Below, piece by piece: positions 52,101 to 59,577 of a stretch of DNA of 64,000 nucleotides; the stretch's first letter is position 1, and the number at the start of each line of letters is the position of its first letter. This stretch comes from Sthenelais limicola (Eukaryota; Annelida; Polychaeta; Phyllodocida; Sigalionidae). The notes under the pieces are model-generated. The model did not search any database. It was not told where the DNA came from and was given only the letters and a program-made list of their open reading frames with translations. The stretch covers positions 6,982,383 to 7,046,382 of the forward strand of contig OW804098.1 in NCBI GenBank assembly GCA_942159475.1, written 5' to 3'. Both the position numbers and the translations under genes were made by a program.

Positions 52101-54253
52101 TTTCTGACCCAGTAATCACTGATATTAGGCTTGACTCTAATTCATAGGTATCAGTTGTCCCATCCCTGATGGTAAGCAAAATGCAGAACTGAAAAGCAGC
52201 CATATCCTATATGGGGATGTGGTGACGTATGTGTGTGCGGCAGGTTATCAATCATCTGGCAATGATGGTGGTACAGAGATTACGTCCACATGCCAGGCTG
52301 ACGGTACATGGACAGATAGCTCCGATTGTGTGGGTGAGTTGCTTACAATCTTCTTGATATGGCTAGAAATAGTTACATTGATCAGACTGCTCATATTTGA
52401 GATATAGTGTTTCCAAAGTAAAACTATGTATTACTTGTAAGGTAAAGATCTCAAGATGGTTTAAAATAACGATGCTATATGCATGTCAGGCTGATGGTGC
52501 ATAGAGACAGAGCTCCCAATATGTTTATGAGTGGCTCTATCATGTAGGTTTGGTTAAATGTATTTGGACAAAATGTTGACAAAATTGTCGAACTATGTTT
52601 AAAAAAAACAAAAAAACTGTGGGCATGCTGCTTTGGTAAAAGCCTGAGGCTCATCATTTGTGGCAGTTATTTATTATTTGTAAAATGTTAAATCATTGTG
52701 CTATGCATTGACAAGTGTGGCAGGCTTACCCAAGAAATGTATCATGATGGAATTATCCCTGATAGAATAGTACCAACGCCCTATAACTCAAGAATGTATC
52801 CATTCGATTCTTTAGTTTCCACAGAAACAATGTTGTAAAACAAAGTAAAGAATACATTTGTTCGGTTCTTATGCAATGACAGTCCTTTAAACTTCAATTT
52901 AGAATGTTGTGAATAATTTTTGAATAACATATTACTGTGTTGCAAGTAAATTTGGCAGGGGTACTAATATCCTAATGGAGAATGTGTCCCAGTAATAGCC
53001 AATACCTTTGTATGTTTGTATTTCTAATGGTAATTATTCTTTATACAGATATCGATGAGTGCAAGCAGACACCAGCAGCTTGTGGGGATGCTAAACATAC
53101 ATGTGTCAACAAGCCTGGTACCTTCCACTGCGCCTGTGAATTTGGATACAAATTGGATTCTGGTGGACAGTGTATCAAGGTTCCAACCATCTCCATAAGT
53201 AAGTGAAGCTCTTATTGCCTTGAGTGAGATCTTGAATACTGAGTGTCAAGTTGAGAGTAATTGAGGGAGTTTCTAAAACACATCAATCATACCATTGGGA
53301 GAATGTTTTAAGTACTCATTTGATAACATACTGGGAATTCTGTCCTTCCTTCATAAAATATTCAATAAAAATTGACCTGTGGTTTTCAATGCCATACATG
53401 TGATAGTCCTTAGGGAATCGTTCATATCTGTAGGTTATTGTGTGATTTATAATGTATTGTTTGAACTATTTTCCAGCTGATCCGCAGGTGGTTGGCTGTG
53501 AACTGATAGAGAGGATGGGTTTCTGTAGGGAAACAACGTGCAGAAGCTCACCTTCAGGCTTCCCTTACTGCATGTAAGTTATGTACTGTGTTTGGAAATT
53601 CTTTTTTTAGTTTTTAGTTTTGTTTCTTGATTTCTCTCATTAGGCTAGATGATTGAAACCATTGCACCAATGACATCCTGACAATGGTAATTGTTTACCA
53701 AACAATAGGATGTTCCTACCTAAACAGGGAATTGTATCTTAGGCAGGCCCCTGGTTTGTTCAATGAAGTCGGATATATATTTTCATATTTCTATAAAGTC
53801 AGTTTATTACAGTATGAATAGTTTTCAGAAAAACTGTCTATTCAGTAAATACTAATATTACCGGTATTTTTCTAACATGTTTGAACCGTATAACATCATG
53901 AAAAAGTCCTTTTGCCAATTTGCATAACTAGAATATACTGATTCCTGTGATACATGTACATCTAAAAAAAGGCTTTCGACAGAGGGACTAAATCCCATTT
54001 CAGTTGCCCAGACGGGGAAAGCGGACCATTCTGCGCCAGGGAAGAGGAACGCTACCTAACCCTTGGTACAATCCTAGGAATTGTGTCCATCTGCTTGTTC
54101 TTTTTCCTCTTCATCATCGTCATCATGATGTGTCTGCTGCAGGTACGGCCGTCAGCTCGGGACTATGGCAAGCAAGAAGTGATGGCAGCCACACCGCAGT
54201 ACTCTCCCATGTACAGGGGCTTCCGTGTGCCTTGGAGAAAGTCTTACTATTAG
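22067..54253 (+). CDS. 16-exon type I membrane protein with CCP (sushi) and EGF modules
   Basis: I join 16 exons (22067-22133, 22695-22925, 41612-41830, 42217-42435, 42822-43040, 43427-43645, 44991-45089, 45780-45998, 47877-48038, 49324-49521, 49840-49998, 50223-50456, 52148-52333, 53049-53198, 53477-53573, 54004-54253). All borders are GT-AG. Every intron is phase 1 except the last (phase 2), and the frame stays open for 2928 nt or 975 aa. Order: signal peptide (1-22), five paralogous CCP-like modules (23-391), a short EGF-like module, CCP, cbEGF, CCP-like, EGF, CCP, CCP, cbEGF, a cysteine-rich stalk, a transmembrane helix (about 912-938) and a 37-residue tail. CCP and EGF chains bind proteins or glycans outside the cell, so this is likely an adhesion or recognition receptor; the ligand is unknown. 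An acceptor-like CCCCAG just before the ATG hints at a 5' noncoding exon upstream. Intron 2 is about 18.7 kb, mostly transposons. Confidence 0.85.
22695..22925 (+). CDS. Exon 2: CCP-like module, oldest member of the array
   Basis: 231 bp, phase 1-1. It carries [12 protein letters not shown] and [13 protein letters not shown], clearly paralogous to the four array exons at 41.6-43.6 kb but longer and diverged. Four CCP cysteines are present; the tryptophan usual between cysteines 3 and 4 is missing. Confidence 0.8.
23425..23590 (+). repeat. Intronic remnant paralogous to 43717-43880
   Basis: The segment from AATGAATCGCAAACCTCAAC through ACCATGTAAACCCA and GGAAGGGATTT corresponds in order to 43717-43880, just after array copy 4. 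It shows that exon 2 and its downstream intron belong to the same ancestral duplicated unit as the array. Confidence 0.75.
23607..23846 (+). mobile_element. Inverted-repeat element, family A copy 4
   Basis: Well-preserved copy: GGGTCAGATTTTCAGAAAA at the left and the inverse TTTTCTGAAAATCTGACCC at the right. It lies in intron 2 of the CCP/EGF gene. Confidence 0.8.
23847..26265. other. Intron 2 sequence before the LINE insertion
   Basis: AT-rich intron. It contains a GGTA/GGCA microsatellite (24782-24812), an ATATCAT-type repeat near 24850-24900, and two opposed retroelement tails sharing ATGGAAATAAAAATCTATTA (25027-25056 and, inverted, 25110-25138). A GC-rich patch lies at 25520-25660. No further CCP-like exon was found here. 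Confidence 0.5.
26301..26779 (+). pseudogene. LINE reverse transcriptase, N-terminal part
   Basis: The frame encodes the endonuclease-RT linker typical of CR1/jockey LINEs ([38 protein letters not shown], and a [15 protein letters not shown] segment). It is cut at 26779 by the LTR element. The frame resumes exactly after the right-hand target duplication at 39644, so the insertion is precise. Confidence 0.8.
26780..27183 (-). repeat. 3' LTR of the Gypsy element
   Basis: 404 bp, TGTAG...CTACA. On the minus strand it shows a TATA-like TTTATATATTC (about 27003-26993) and an AATAAA signal (26851-26846), in the expected U3-R order. It differs from the other LTR at about two substitutions and one single-base indel. 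Confidence 0.95.
27184..27200 (-). other. Polypurine tract
   Basis: On the minus strand AATAAGGGGGGGGG followed by TAT directly precedes the 3' LTR, the position of the plus-strand primer in LTR elements. Confidence 0.75.
27672..29860 (-). pseudogene. Third ORF of the Gypsy element: C2H2-like finger and coiled-coil protein, disrupted
   Basis: Two frames make up one damaged gene. The upstream frame (29860-29084) is acidic then basic ([15 protein letters not shown]) and is interrupted by an in-frame TAA at 29476-29474. A 17-bp tandem duplication (29101-29134) then shifts the frame into the downstream part (from about 29100, with an ATG at 29042, to 27672). The downstream part has two C2H2-like fingers (CPFLVC with HLCEEH; CPFPKC with [11 protein letters not shown]), a Ser/Arg-rich linker, a predicted coiled coil (with [14 protein letters not shown]) and a Pro/Gln-rich tail. 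There is no signal peptide or membrane segment, so it is not an envelope protein. The position after integrase suggests expression from a spliced or internal RNA. Function is unknown; nucleic-acid binding is plausible. Confidence 0.7.
29861..30967 (-). other. Noncoding spacer between pol and the third ORF
   Basis: About 1.1 kb inside the LTR element without a protein-like frame on either strand. It could hold a splice acceptor or internal promoter for the third ORF, but I see no decisive motif. Confidence 0.5.
30968..34333 (-). pseudogene. Gypsy pol, downstream part: RT-RNase H-integrase
   Basis: A 1121-codon open frame whose first methionine (34333) is an accident of the duplication. It contains reverse transcriptase ([24 protein letters not shown] box), RNase H ([19 protein letters not shown]), an HHCC integrase zinc finger ([10 protein letters not shown] with CPEC), and an integrase core with the D-D-E triad in [17 protein letters not shown] and [14 protein letters not shown]-type module (GPFKVRRF) follows. 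The last 150 residues are basic with three AT-hook-like motifs ([24 protein letters not shown]). It is cut off from gag and protease by the frame change at the duplication junction. Confidence 0.9.
32943..35622. repeat. 1340-bp tandem duplication inside pol
   Basis: Units 32943-34282 and 34283-35622 are nearly identical; I see two differences (33759 versus 35099, and 34137 versus 35477). The unit covers reverse transcriptase and most of RNase H. Because 1340 is not a multiple of three, the upstream frame ends 28 codons into the second unit. Confidence 0.95.
34198..36891 (-). pseudogene. Gypsy pol, upstream part: protease-RT-RNase H, truncated
   Basis: The ORF starts at the ATG at 36891, 8 nt after the gag stop and in the -1 frame relative to gag; the frame is open back to 36930, so a short overlap is possible. 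The retropepsin-like domain has [12 protein letters not shown] at residues 141-152, with D-P-G where D-S-G or D-T-G is usual, and DGLIGADFY as the second motif. RT begins near residue 423 with YLDD, then RNase H. The frame runs out of the duplicated unit into 28 unrelated codons and stops at 34198. Confidence 0.9.
36900..39137 (-). CDS. Gypsy Gag
   Basis: About 745 aa from the first ATG at 39137; the frame is open to 39203, but that start would be TTG. Residues about 100-165 contain a coiled-coil-like charged segment, followed by a long Ser/Thr-rich region. The capsid-like part lies around [22 protein letters not shown] and an R-Q-x-P-G-Q-T segment. A CCHC zinc knuckle [15 protein letters not shown] lies near the C-terminus, then the stop at 36900. 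Gag should form the particle and package element RNA. It appears intact. Confidence 0.88.
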   Translation of the reverse strand: MAAAPGAEGGPPPDPVRMSKQLVQPGRLIATGTTLAEMKFDRQFRQIILSDVGSESDEYRTGREDRAAFTDYRSPESDMESDEESLLKATRLQLLGLQRNLAAEKRKNLEFVAQMKQLVFQNREIHETLDVVTERDSVFIKKLQVENEKLKCEISRVDDHSRLQNVSEDQSASTQTDSVSSPFWNTLAADTRRRSMAPLNTSRSAPVCSTFADPQAGLETREGRMDFFGSPVGLSEDTAKRVTFRDHKSSGMSTSSPANGSFSKGKETPSQKSPQASFSVTSRSFSTQTPFESDTVLVTDLSASIGTQTDKTPEGEGKKDGTASTGKKSSTAGTDTDFERGQVKGDVYKPKIRVVAGSPGDPSDPSDSSSSSSSDSESPAPRKKGKKLKKVKSGKTKERSRIAKKDRSLVQGLSYDGTDDSDFGEFEYTQGPGKSKYTMRPPVIKMWDQKDPWRVYLSEMRIMAVACNWSEEEFLLQLQWGCKRQLADMGDLPAGLSLKEFVQHMDANFGEVSRIKRQAEFRACRQTPGQTVRQFGNEVARRARYAFGKRMNSTIVNMALHTYLKGLTSCEQANWARLKEPVDLQEAIHWSEVYEGCLMDTESSVVVQKLAALPAPEPVQERALAVKKRRSRRKSGAAIAQVIEPLDDDDVTSSGSETLDVTTVICQALQAYRDFKKKPGDGKTGQPWKKTFSGQFSSRRRDGPRRCYFCGKEGHISPDCPTTKILKELAESTKAKAPENPSRPL
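39217..39234 (-). other. Primer binding site
   Basis: On the minus strand TGGTGCCGTGACCAG begins two bases after the 5' LTR. The TGG start matches a tRNA CCA end. I could not match it confidently to a named tRNA. Confidence 0.7.
39237..39639 (-). repeat. 5' LTR of the Gypsy element
   Basis: 403 bp, paired with 26780-27183. On the minus strand the promoter side is at the high coordinate. The flank CAAA matches the other side. Confidence 0.95.
39640..41215 (+). pseudogene. LINE reverse transcriptase, C-terminal part with frameshifts
   Basis: Continues the LINE after the Gypsy insertion: [46 protein letters not shown] and the FADDAI box near 40375. The C-terminal region has [12 protein letters not shown] and [10 protein letters not shown]. 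It carries a +1 shift near 39895, another shift near 40138, a TAA near 40210 and a deletion near 40305, so it is dead. Confidence 0.85.
41216..41585 (+). other. LINE 3' UTR and AAAC tail
   Basis: AT-rich 3' region of the split LINE, ending AATAAAAGTAAAACAAACAA with several AAAC units. The sequence after it resumes the array intron. Confidence 0.6.
41612..41830 (+). CDS. Exon 3: array CCP copy 1
   Basis: 219 bp, four CCP cysteines (VTCVIP, LTCSPGY, IECDAN, ATCG). Distinct from copy 2 by V/A, A/E, L/V, D/G and N/D changes plus one silent change. Confidence 0.88.
42217..42435 (+). CDS. Exon 4: array CCP copy 2
   Basis: 219 bp. Carries GIEEED and SVANGIE where copy 3 has GAGEED and SLANDIE. Flanking introns are almost identical to those of copies 1 and 3. 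Confidence 0.88.
42822..43040 (+). CDS. Exon 5: array CCP copy 3
   Basis: 219 bp. Differs from copy 4 in seven codons, all clustered in the second half of the module. Confidence 0.88.
43427..43645 (+). CDS. Exon 6: array CCP copy 4
   Basis: 219 bp. Has [14 protein letters not shown] and [10 protein letters not shown] where copy 3 has [14 protein letters not shown] and [10 protein letters not shown]: 11 nucleotide changes in seven codons, none silent. Confidence 0.88.
44991..45089 (+). CDS. Exon 7: short EGF-like module
   Basis: 99 bp, starting VDIDEC as in calcium-binding EGF. It has only four of the six EGF cysteines before splicing into the next CCP, so it is a degenerate or hybrid module. 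Confidence 0.8.
45294..45747 (+). mobile_element. Inverted-repeat element, family B copy 2 (rearranged)
   Basis: Has GTGAAAATGAGCATGTCGCA at the left. Two right-type ends (TTTTGCGACTTATGACTGAG near 45557 and TTTGCAACTTGTGATTCATT near 45712) suggest a nested or partly duplicated copy. It lies in the intron and ends about 30 bp before the next exon. Confidence 0.55.
45780..45998 (+). CDS. Exon 8: CCP-like module
   Basis: 219 bp, phase 1-1, with [28 protein letters not shown] and VSCT. Four cysteines and the tryptophan are present. Confidence 0.83.
46148..46215 (+). other. Weak tRNA-like (SINE head) segment
   Basis: AAAGTGGTAAGTG followed about 30 bp later by GGGTTTGAGCCCC resembles pol III A and B boxes. 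No cloverleaf could be drawn, so this is at most a decayed SINE. Confidence 0.25.
46939..47042. repeat. Foldback sequence
   Basis: GAAGTCTGTACACTTGTTA near 46938 is the inverse of TAACAAGTGTACAGACTTC near 47024, with a spacer of about 65 bp rich in CTCGGG and CCCGCGCTC. It is a small hairpin-forming element inside intron 8. Confidence 0.7.
47166..47514 (+). mobile_element. Inverted-repeat element, family C copy 2
   Basis: 349 bp with terminal repeats AATAGGGGATTTGCAT and ATGCAACTCCCCTATT. It matches 6120-6446 over most of its length and is noncoding. Confidence 0.75.
47877..48038 (+). CDS. Exon 9: calcium-binding EGF module
   Basis: 162 bp. [13 protein letters not shown], then [16 protein letters not shown], fits the cbEGF consensus with the Asn hydroxylation-type site and aromatic residue. 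Confidence 0.88.
48101..48509 (+). mobile_element. Inverted-repeat element, family B copy 3
   Basis: Clean copy: TGTGTTTCAGGAAAATGAG at the left and its inverse CTCATTTTCCTGAAACACA at the right, 409 bp. Confidence 0.8.
48699..48933 (+). mobile_element. Inverted-repeat element, family A copy 5
   Basis: GGGTCAGATTTTCAGAAAA at the left, TTTTCTGAAAATCTGACCC at the right, 235 bp. The interior is inverted relative to copy 4. Confidence 0.8.
49030..49150 (+). mobile_element. Retroelement 3' tail with TA repeat
   Basis: Shares GGAAGAACTGTCT and AATAAAGTTTCAATA with 7644-7755, ending in a TATATATA microsatellite. Confidence 0.5.
49324..49521 (+). CDS. Exon 10: CCP-like module
   Basis: 198 bp, phase 1-1: [28 protein letters not shown] and GGACN. 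The CCP cysteine order is kept. Confidence 0.82.
49840..49998 (+). CDS. Exon 11: EGF module
   Basis: 159 bp: [17 protein letters not shown] then [12 protein letters not shown]. Six cysteines in EGF order; the calcium-binding N-terminus is DRNE instead of DIDE. Confidence 0.85.
50223..50456 (+). CDS. Exon 12: CCP module with Gly/Glu insert
   Basis: 234 bp. [11 protein letters not shown] opens a CCP. A GAA/GGA-rich coding stretch ([13 protein letters not shown]) inserts in a surface loop before LTYTCNPGY. The repeat-like insert may vary in length between individuals. Confidence 0.85.
51533..51641 (+). mobile_element. Retroelement 3' tail
   Basis: GGGCCACCAGGAAGATCACT and an end AATAAAAGTTTTATATATAT are typical of a 5'-truncated LINE. 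From 50457 to 51532 the intron also has a CCTCTGAAGAAGAC motif (51220) seen in LINE tails, but no exon. Confidence 0.4.
51642..52110 (+). mobile_element. Inverted-repeat element, family A copy 6 with internal insert
   Basis: The left end GGGTCAGATTTTCAGAAAA is intact. The right end (TTCATTTTCTGACCC) comes after 469 bp, about 230 bp longer than other copies; the extra part follows about 51830. Confidence 0.6.
52148..52333 (+). CDS. Exon 13: canonical CCP module
   Basis: 186 bp. [34 protein letters not shown] is the textbook CCP cysteine and tryptophan pattern. Confidence 0.92.
53049..53198 (+). CDS. Exon 14: calcium-binding EGF module
   Basis: 150 bp. [13 protein letters not shown] and [18 protein letters not shown] fit cbEGF, with six cysteines. 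Confidence 0.9.
   Translation: MSMSASRHQQLVGMLNIHVSTSLVPSTAPVNLDTNWILVDSVSRFQPSP
53477..53573 (+). CDS. Exon 15: cysteine-rich stalk
   Basis: 97 bp, phase 1 in, phase 2 out. [15 protein letters not shown] and a PYC end form a small cysteine-rich juxtamembrane segment not matched to a named domain. Confidence 0.8.
54004..54253 (+). CDS. Exon 16: transmembrane helix and cytoplasmic tail
   Basis: 250 bp ending in TAG at 54251. Residues about 912-938 ([20 protein letters not shown]) are strongly hydrophobic. The tail has tyrosines in [10 protein letters not shown], which fits YxxM and YxxPhi-type motifs, and ends KSYY. Confidence 0.88.
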
Positions 54254-55829
54254 TCAGACAATACAGGTTCAGGCAGTAGACCTTTTTGCCTTACTTAAAT
54301 TCAACCTAAAATGTATTCAAGAGTATTAATTTTAACTACAAAAGCCGGTCAAAATCAATCAAGTCTGTCTTAACACTACTATTTTCTTTTCTTCTTTTCT
54401 TCCACTTCTAATACATTATGTGCTCTCTCCTTCCACTATCCATTTTTCTCTCTAGATATCGTTCTAATCATTCCAAAACCTGTCTCCAAAACCCCTGCAT
54501 TTTGGGGTTTTCTTTTTATTCCTGAGAATTTCACATTCAGAATTTTGAGATATTTTTCATCACAAGAAACAAATTTTAACAAGAATATATATCCCATAAG
54601 ATGCTCATCAAATTCATGATCTTTATATTTTAGATACTAAATTTCTAATTACCCCAAGGTGCCTTTGACCATTACTCTTGATCAAAGAGAATTCATGTTG
54701 TGTAAGTCTCCAAATACAGTGGTAGGCTGTGCTGCTGACCGCACCATCAGGTTTATACATTTTCTAAAGCAAATTCATGTGTATACATGTCATGTGACAT
54801 CGCATTTGACTAGTATAGTACTGAGAAGTGCCTAACCACCCTAGGAGGGTCGGATAAGGTCAATGTTTAATTGATATACCTTCCTTGATATTTTAGTATG
54901 TTAGAGATTCACATCAAATGTAAAATTTAATTTGTTGTGTTATAAAAGCTACATGTGATTGCCAGGAGCAAAATTACCCTTGTTGTCCTTGGAATATCAT
55001 GAAAGAGCTGGACTCTGGACCCTTTCCACACAATGAGGGTAACTTTGTCTGGATGAAGCTACAATTATTACTCCCTGAAATATTGATTTTGAAAGTTTTG
55101 TTGAATTTTCCGAAATAAATTGCTAGTGGCTATAAAACTATATATCTAAAAATGATTTTCGGGAAAGACTTTTGAGGTATTTCATTGCTTGACTGCTGGT
55201 ATCCATTTTTTATCAAATCTAATAATTGACAAATAAATCAAACAAAATTATTTCCTTAATGATCACATGTGGCAACGTTACAACATCACTTGATATAAAG
55301 GTTGTACTGTGGTTTATGATTTGTCATATTATCAGCCCAGTTTATTATGTATTGTCTTGTTACTAATATAACATTTATATATATCACAAAGTCCCTGCTT
55401 CCCTGGGCTTGGTTGTGACAGGCCAGTTCTAGTGAGACAATCAATTATAATATCACCCTTCATCATTTTTGCAATCTGAACCTAGATATCAACATTCAAG
55501 AAAGGTGATTCTTTATTACTCATTTTATAACTCAAACACCAAAATCTCTTCTACCCAAAAAATCAATTATACAGTTGAGACCTATTCAGAAATTAAACTT
55601 TAGAAAAAGGGATTTATTTTGTTCTAACTTCATAATTCAAGAATTATAAAAATCCTCTCATAGAAAAACGACCATATTGATATTTCTATCTGTAAAAATG
55701 AATTTACTTCAAGGCATATATTCCAAAGAATGAAAAGCACAGAACGCGGCATTATGTCACCATTGCTCTTGTTAACATGGACTTTGTACAATTAGTGAAA
55801 TCATAGCTGGCTTATACATGTTTAGATTT
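54254..55829 (+). other. 3' UTR and downstream flank of the CCP/EGF gene
   Basis: AT-rich sequence without a protein-like frame. Candidate poly(A) signals AATAAA lie at 55114 and 55232; which one is used cannot be told. Confidence 0.4.
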
Positions 55830-56132
55830 GGTGTGTCACATGAAAATGAGTCCCAAGTCACAAAAACAATGTTTTTAAAGTGTTTTTCACAAGATATCTT
55901 GGTGGATTAAATATGCCTTTACAGCGCTAGGGCCATCAAAATAAAGTGTGTTTAACTACTTTATCAATCCAGAAATAATATCAGTAACCTTTTCCAACAT
56001 ACAGAGATATAAAAGTACTTTCTACATATGTGCTAAAGGTTAGAATCAGTCAAATCCCATCTTTTAAAATTATGATGGTATCTCAAAATCCATTTTTTTG
56101 TGACTTGAGACTTATTTTTCAGCAACACATCA
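55830..56132 (+). mobile_element. Inverted-repeat element, family B copy 4
   Basis: A diverged copy with TGAAAATGAGTCCCAAGTCA at the left and TTGTGACTTGAGACTTATTT at the right. Confidence 0.6.
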
Positions 56133-56344
56133 GAAATATGCATAATCTGTTATATAATTGAATTTGTTATTATATGAAAATGAATTTTCGTACAGTACTT
56201 TACATATCATATCATGTAAAACATATGAGAATTCTAAAAGATATTTCCTGTAGGTGGAAGGTTGACTGGCGTTAGGGTGATATACTTCAGCCCCAGGTTG
56301 CCTTGCGAATCTAAAATGGCTGACCTTTCATGCAACCTGCATAT

Positions 56345-56569
56345 AGGTCAGATCGTCAGAAAATTTATAATAGGCAACTCAAAACATTTAGTAAATTCTG
56401 CTAAATTAAGCTGTTTGAGAATGATGGCTAATAGGTGCAATTATCTGGGTACATTTGGTTTTGCGCCAAGGAGTTTGGTTAAGTAGAACTCTATTTTGAA
56501 CCACATTTCCGTTGGAATATTTGAAATGATTGGTGAAGGCATATTGTACATCATCTGACGATTTGACCC
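56345..56569 (+). mobile_element. Inverted-repeat element, family A copy 7
   Basis: GGTCAGATCGTCAGAAAAT at the left and ACATCATCTGACGATTTGAC at the right; the same CGTCAG variant is in both ends, so the termini co-vary. Confidence 0.7.
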
Positions 56570-57556
56570 ATGTATGACAGTTACATACATCAGGGTCAGA
56601 GGTGAAATAACATCGCTCTACAAGAGTATTTGTGGTAAATCAACTATTATTTGAACTGCTTTTTATAAGTTTGTGCAAATAAAGCAGTTCAAGTTATGTG
56701 TTCAAGTTTTAAAAGAACTTAATGACATTGTGACAGGGATGATTAGATATGTGACAATGGGCCCACTGGAAGATCTATACAGTAGAAGTGATTGTCCAAT
56801 TCTGTCATTTTTTTCAACAGAATACACTTTCATTATACATGAATGAGTCCAATACATTCAACATAATTGTATTGGGTGGACAAGCTTCTTCATTCTCAGA
56901 TATAATTTATCTATTCCATGTGCAACGGTAGCTTTGTGTTGAGCCAAACCTGTGCTGTTAAACTTGAGGCATGACCTCAGAGGTTCTTGTAACTTTTTGT
57001 AGTGAGGAGACATTTGAAATGGCATACAGATGATGGCATGTAGTAATTACAGATGCCTTTAGCTGGTATTCCAATATCAAAAGGTCATTTTTCCTTTAGA
57101 GAGAGTTACAAGATACACCTGAAACCGCTGAGATACTTTGAGGCTGTATGCAGGTGTGTTAGGTATGGTGACATTTGATGTTTGAATTTAAAACTGTGCT
57201 TCAGTCAAAAACTAAAGATTTTCTCATTTTGTTCTTTTCCAATCAATTTAAAAGTTTTGGTGGATTTTGTTCAGTTGTTTTGTGGAGTCACAGAAGTTCA
57301 CTTTAATTTGATATTTTGGAGACAAGTTGAAATTATTTTCTGTGGTGACTTCACTTATTATCGCTCACCAGTGGCCGATTCAAATACAAATTCTCATATA
57401 AACATGCCTGCAGCAGAATATTGACAAATTAAGTCCTATTGGTAATACTTTGAGTAAAATTTGGTAAGATTGATTTGTCATAATAGCTATGCAGCTGTAA
57501 TTTGGCTCCCTTTGCTGCTTAACTGCATTGGAAAAGGAAATATTTGAATTAATTGT

Positions 57557-57843
57557 GGGTCAGATCATCTGAAAATGTACAATATTAAGCAGCTTTTTAC
57601 ATAGAGTATATTAAGATGAGATAAGATCATTCGTCATTTGCTTTTGTGAATAGATTCTGCTAAATTAAGCAGAGAAAATATAAATACTACATATATTTGA
57701 ATATATTAGGTAATAGGTTGATCCAAATAATTATGTAGAACAGTAATTTGAACCTCATTTATAAAATGATATTTTGAATTGAATTGAATTAATTTGAGAA
57801 GATTGGTGAACGTGAATTGTACATTTTTGTCATGACCTTACCC
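57557..57843 (+). mobile_element. Inverted-repeat element, family A copy 8
   Basis: GGGTCAGATCATCTGAAAAT at the left and ATTGTACATTTTTGTCATGA at the right; the interior is diverged and holds a GATAAGAT motif. Between 56570 and 58976 no other feature is supported. Confidence 0.55.
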
Positions 57844-58976
57844 GTACAATGTAGTCGATGTTATTGTTATGCTGAAGGGGTTGGAAACTCACAATTCCTT
57901 TTTTATACATGTATCCACCAATATTCCCACAAGGTTATTGATAAATCATTATTTAGTATCCCAGAATTGAATCAAATAACCGAGAATCAGAACAGAGGTG
58001 TATATCGTCCACTATTCCTGGTGTTTGTATAATGTGTTACCTTTGATGTACTGACAATTTCATTTTGGATCTTATTTCAAGTTTGGAAATATCAAGGAAT
58101 TATTATGAGTTTACGGTTCATTCATTCATTTAGCCAGGAAATCAAGAAAGCAGATCAGATTATGTAGGCCTATGTAATTGACCAAGGAATGTTGCTAGGA
58201 TATTTGTTTACCATTGTAAGTTTCTGATGTACTACCAAGAACTCAGACTAAAGAAATAAAAAAGATAAACACCTCAACTAAGAGTTTTATGGTTATTTCG
58301 TTATGCAACGACACAATGTTGTTAAATTGATTGAATGTTTTTAACGTCGATGACTGGAATAGAAAAGACACTGAGATGTGAATAATTATATAACCTCTTT
58401 ACTGGACAGCGATACAATGAAATTATGATCGAAATGATGAAATCAAGAATCTATGAAATCAAGAATCTATGATATCAAGGATTGTCCCGATATTTTGCCA
58501 CTGTATTCAATTCATTTAGAAAGCAATGAAGTAATCTCTTATATAAGTTGGCAGTGCACAATATTACAGAATATAATTGCCAATGTCGTTGACGAATTAA
58601 TTGGCACAACTACCCCAGGTCACCTTGATAGAAAAAAAAAACATAATAAATTTTGACTTATTTTGAGGCAGAACATGATTTGGTGTAAGTAATAAAAGAC
58701 ATACTTTTTCTTTGCAAAAAGGAGAACTTTGGAATGGACATGATTCCCTACGTCAAAACATGTAGTTTCATCAAAGTTGTTTTTTAAATATAAAAATAGT
58801 TTGTTACATTGTCAGCGAGACTGAACATGAGTGGGTGACATTACACCGTCTGGGCGGGTAGGCAGAAATGGGGTGAAAAATGCCGATTTCCCCTAGAATA
58901 TATCATAATAAATTCCAATGAATCGCGGTCCAATGGAATCAGTTACTGCGCTTCCTACACGCTAAAACTGCTATAT

Positions 58977-59384
58977 GTGATGTGTTCCAGGGAAATGAGT
59001 CATAAGTCGCAAAATTGATATTTTTCAAATTGTTTTTTTCACAGGATCTCATTATTGGAATGTTCTAATTTTTGGCGGGTTAATCACTTATAGCTATATC
59101 AATTGATGTATGAAATTTTAGCACAATCTATATAATATATCCTTTCGTTTTGAAGGTCCTCATATGGACTACATTTAGTTACCTTATACTGTTTATTGAC
59201 CCCAGAAATATTGGAAACTTTTTTTTCAAAAACGAAATTATGAAACTTAAAATCTAGAAATATTTATTAGATTATTTGACTGTTTACTATCATTGGAATC
59301 GGCTTGATCTCATCTTTTCAAATATGGTGATATCTCAAAATCCATTTTTTGCGACTTATGACTCATTTTCCTGAAACACATCTC
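58977..59384 (+). mobile_element. Inverted-repeat element, family B copy 5
   Basis: TGATGTGTTCCAGGGAAATG at the left and ATTTTCCTGAAACACATC at the right, 408 bp, close in length to copy 3. Its middle is inverted relative to copy 3. Confidence 0.78.
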
Positions 59385-59398
59385 ATATGTGCTAGTAT

Positions 59399-59577
59399 AG
59401 AAGCGCTCGGGACGTTCCGCTAATATTGTATGTGTTTGAGCGCAACTACAGGACGTTCCTTCCACGAGGGCGCCGACTGATTAGGCCCTAATGTACCAGT
59501 GGAATCGCTCTACATACTTGGGACTCTTGTATTGCGCTAAAAATATTAGCGGGCGAAGAGTATGATAAGCGCGCTCT
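59399..59577. mobile_element. Foldback element with AGCGC ends
   Basis: AGCGCTCGGGACGTTCCGCT near 59401 and a degenerate inverse ending in AAGCGCGCT (59576). CCGCTAATATT (59417) and AATATTAGCGG (59549) are a perfect 11-bp inverse pair. It is noncoding and CpG-richer than its surroundings. Confidence 0.55.
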
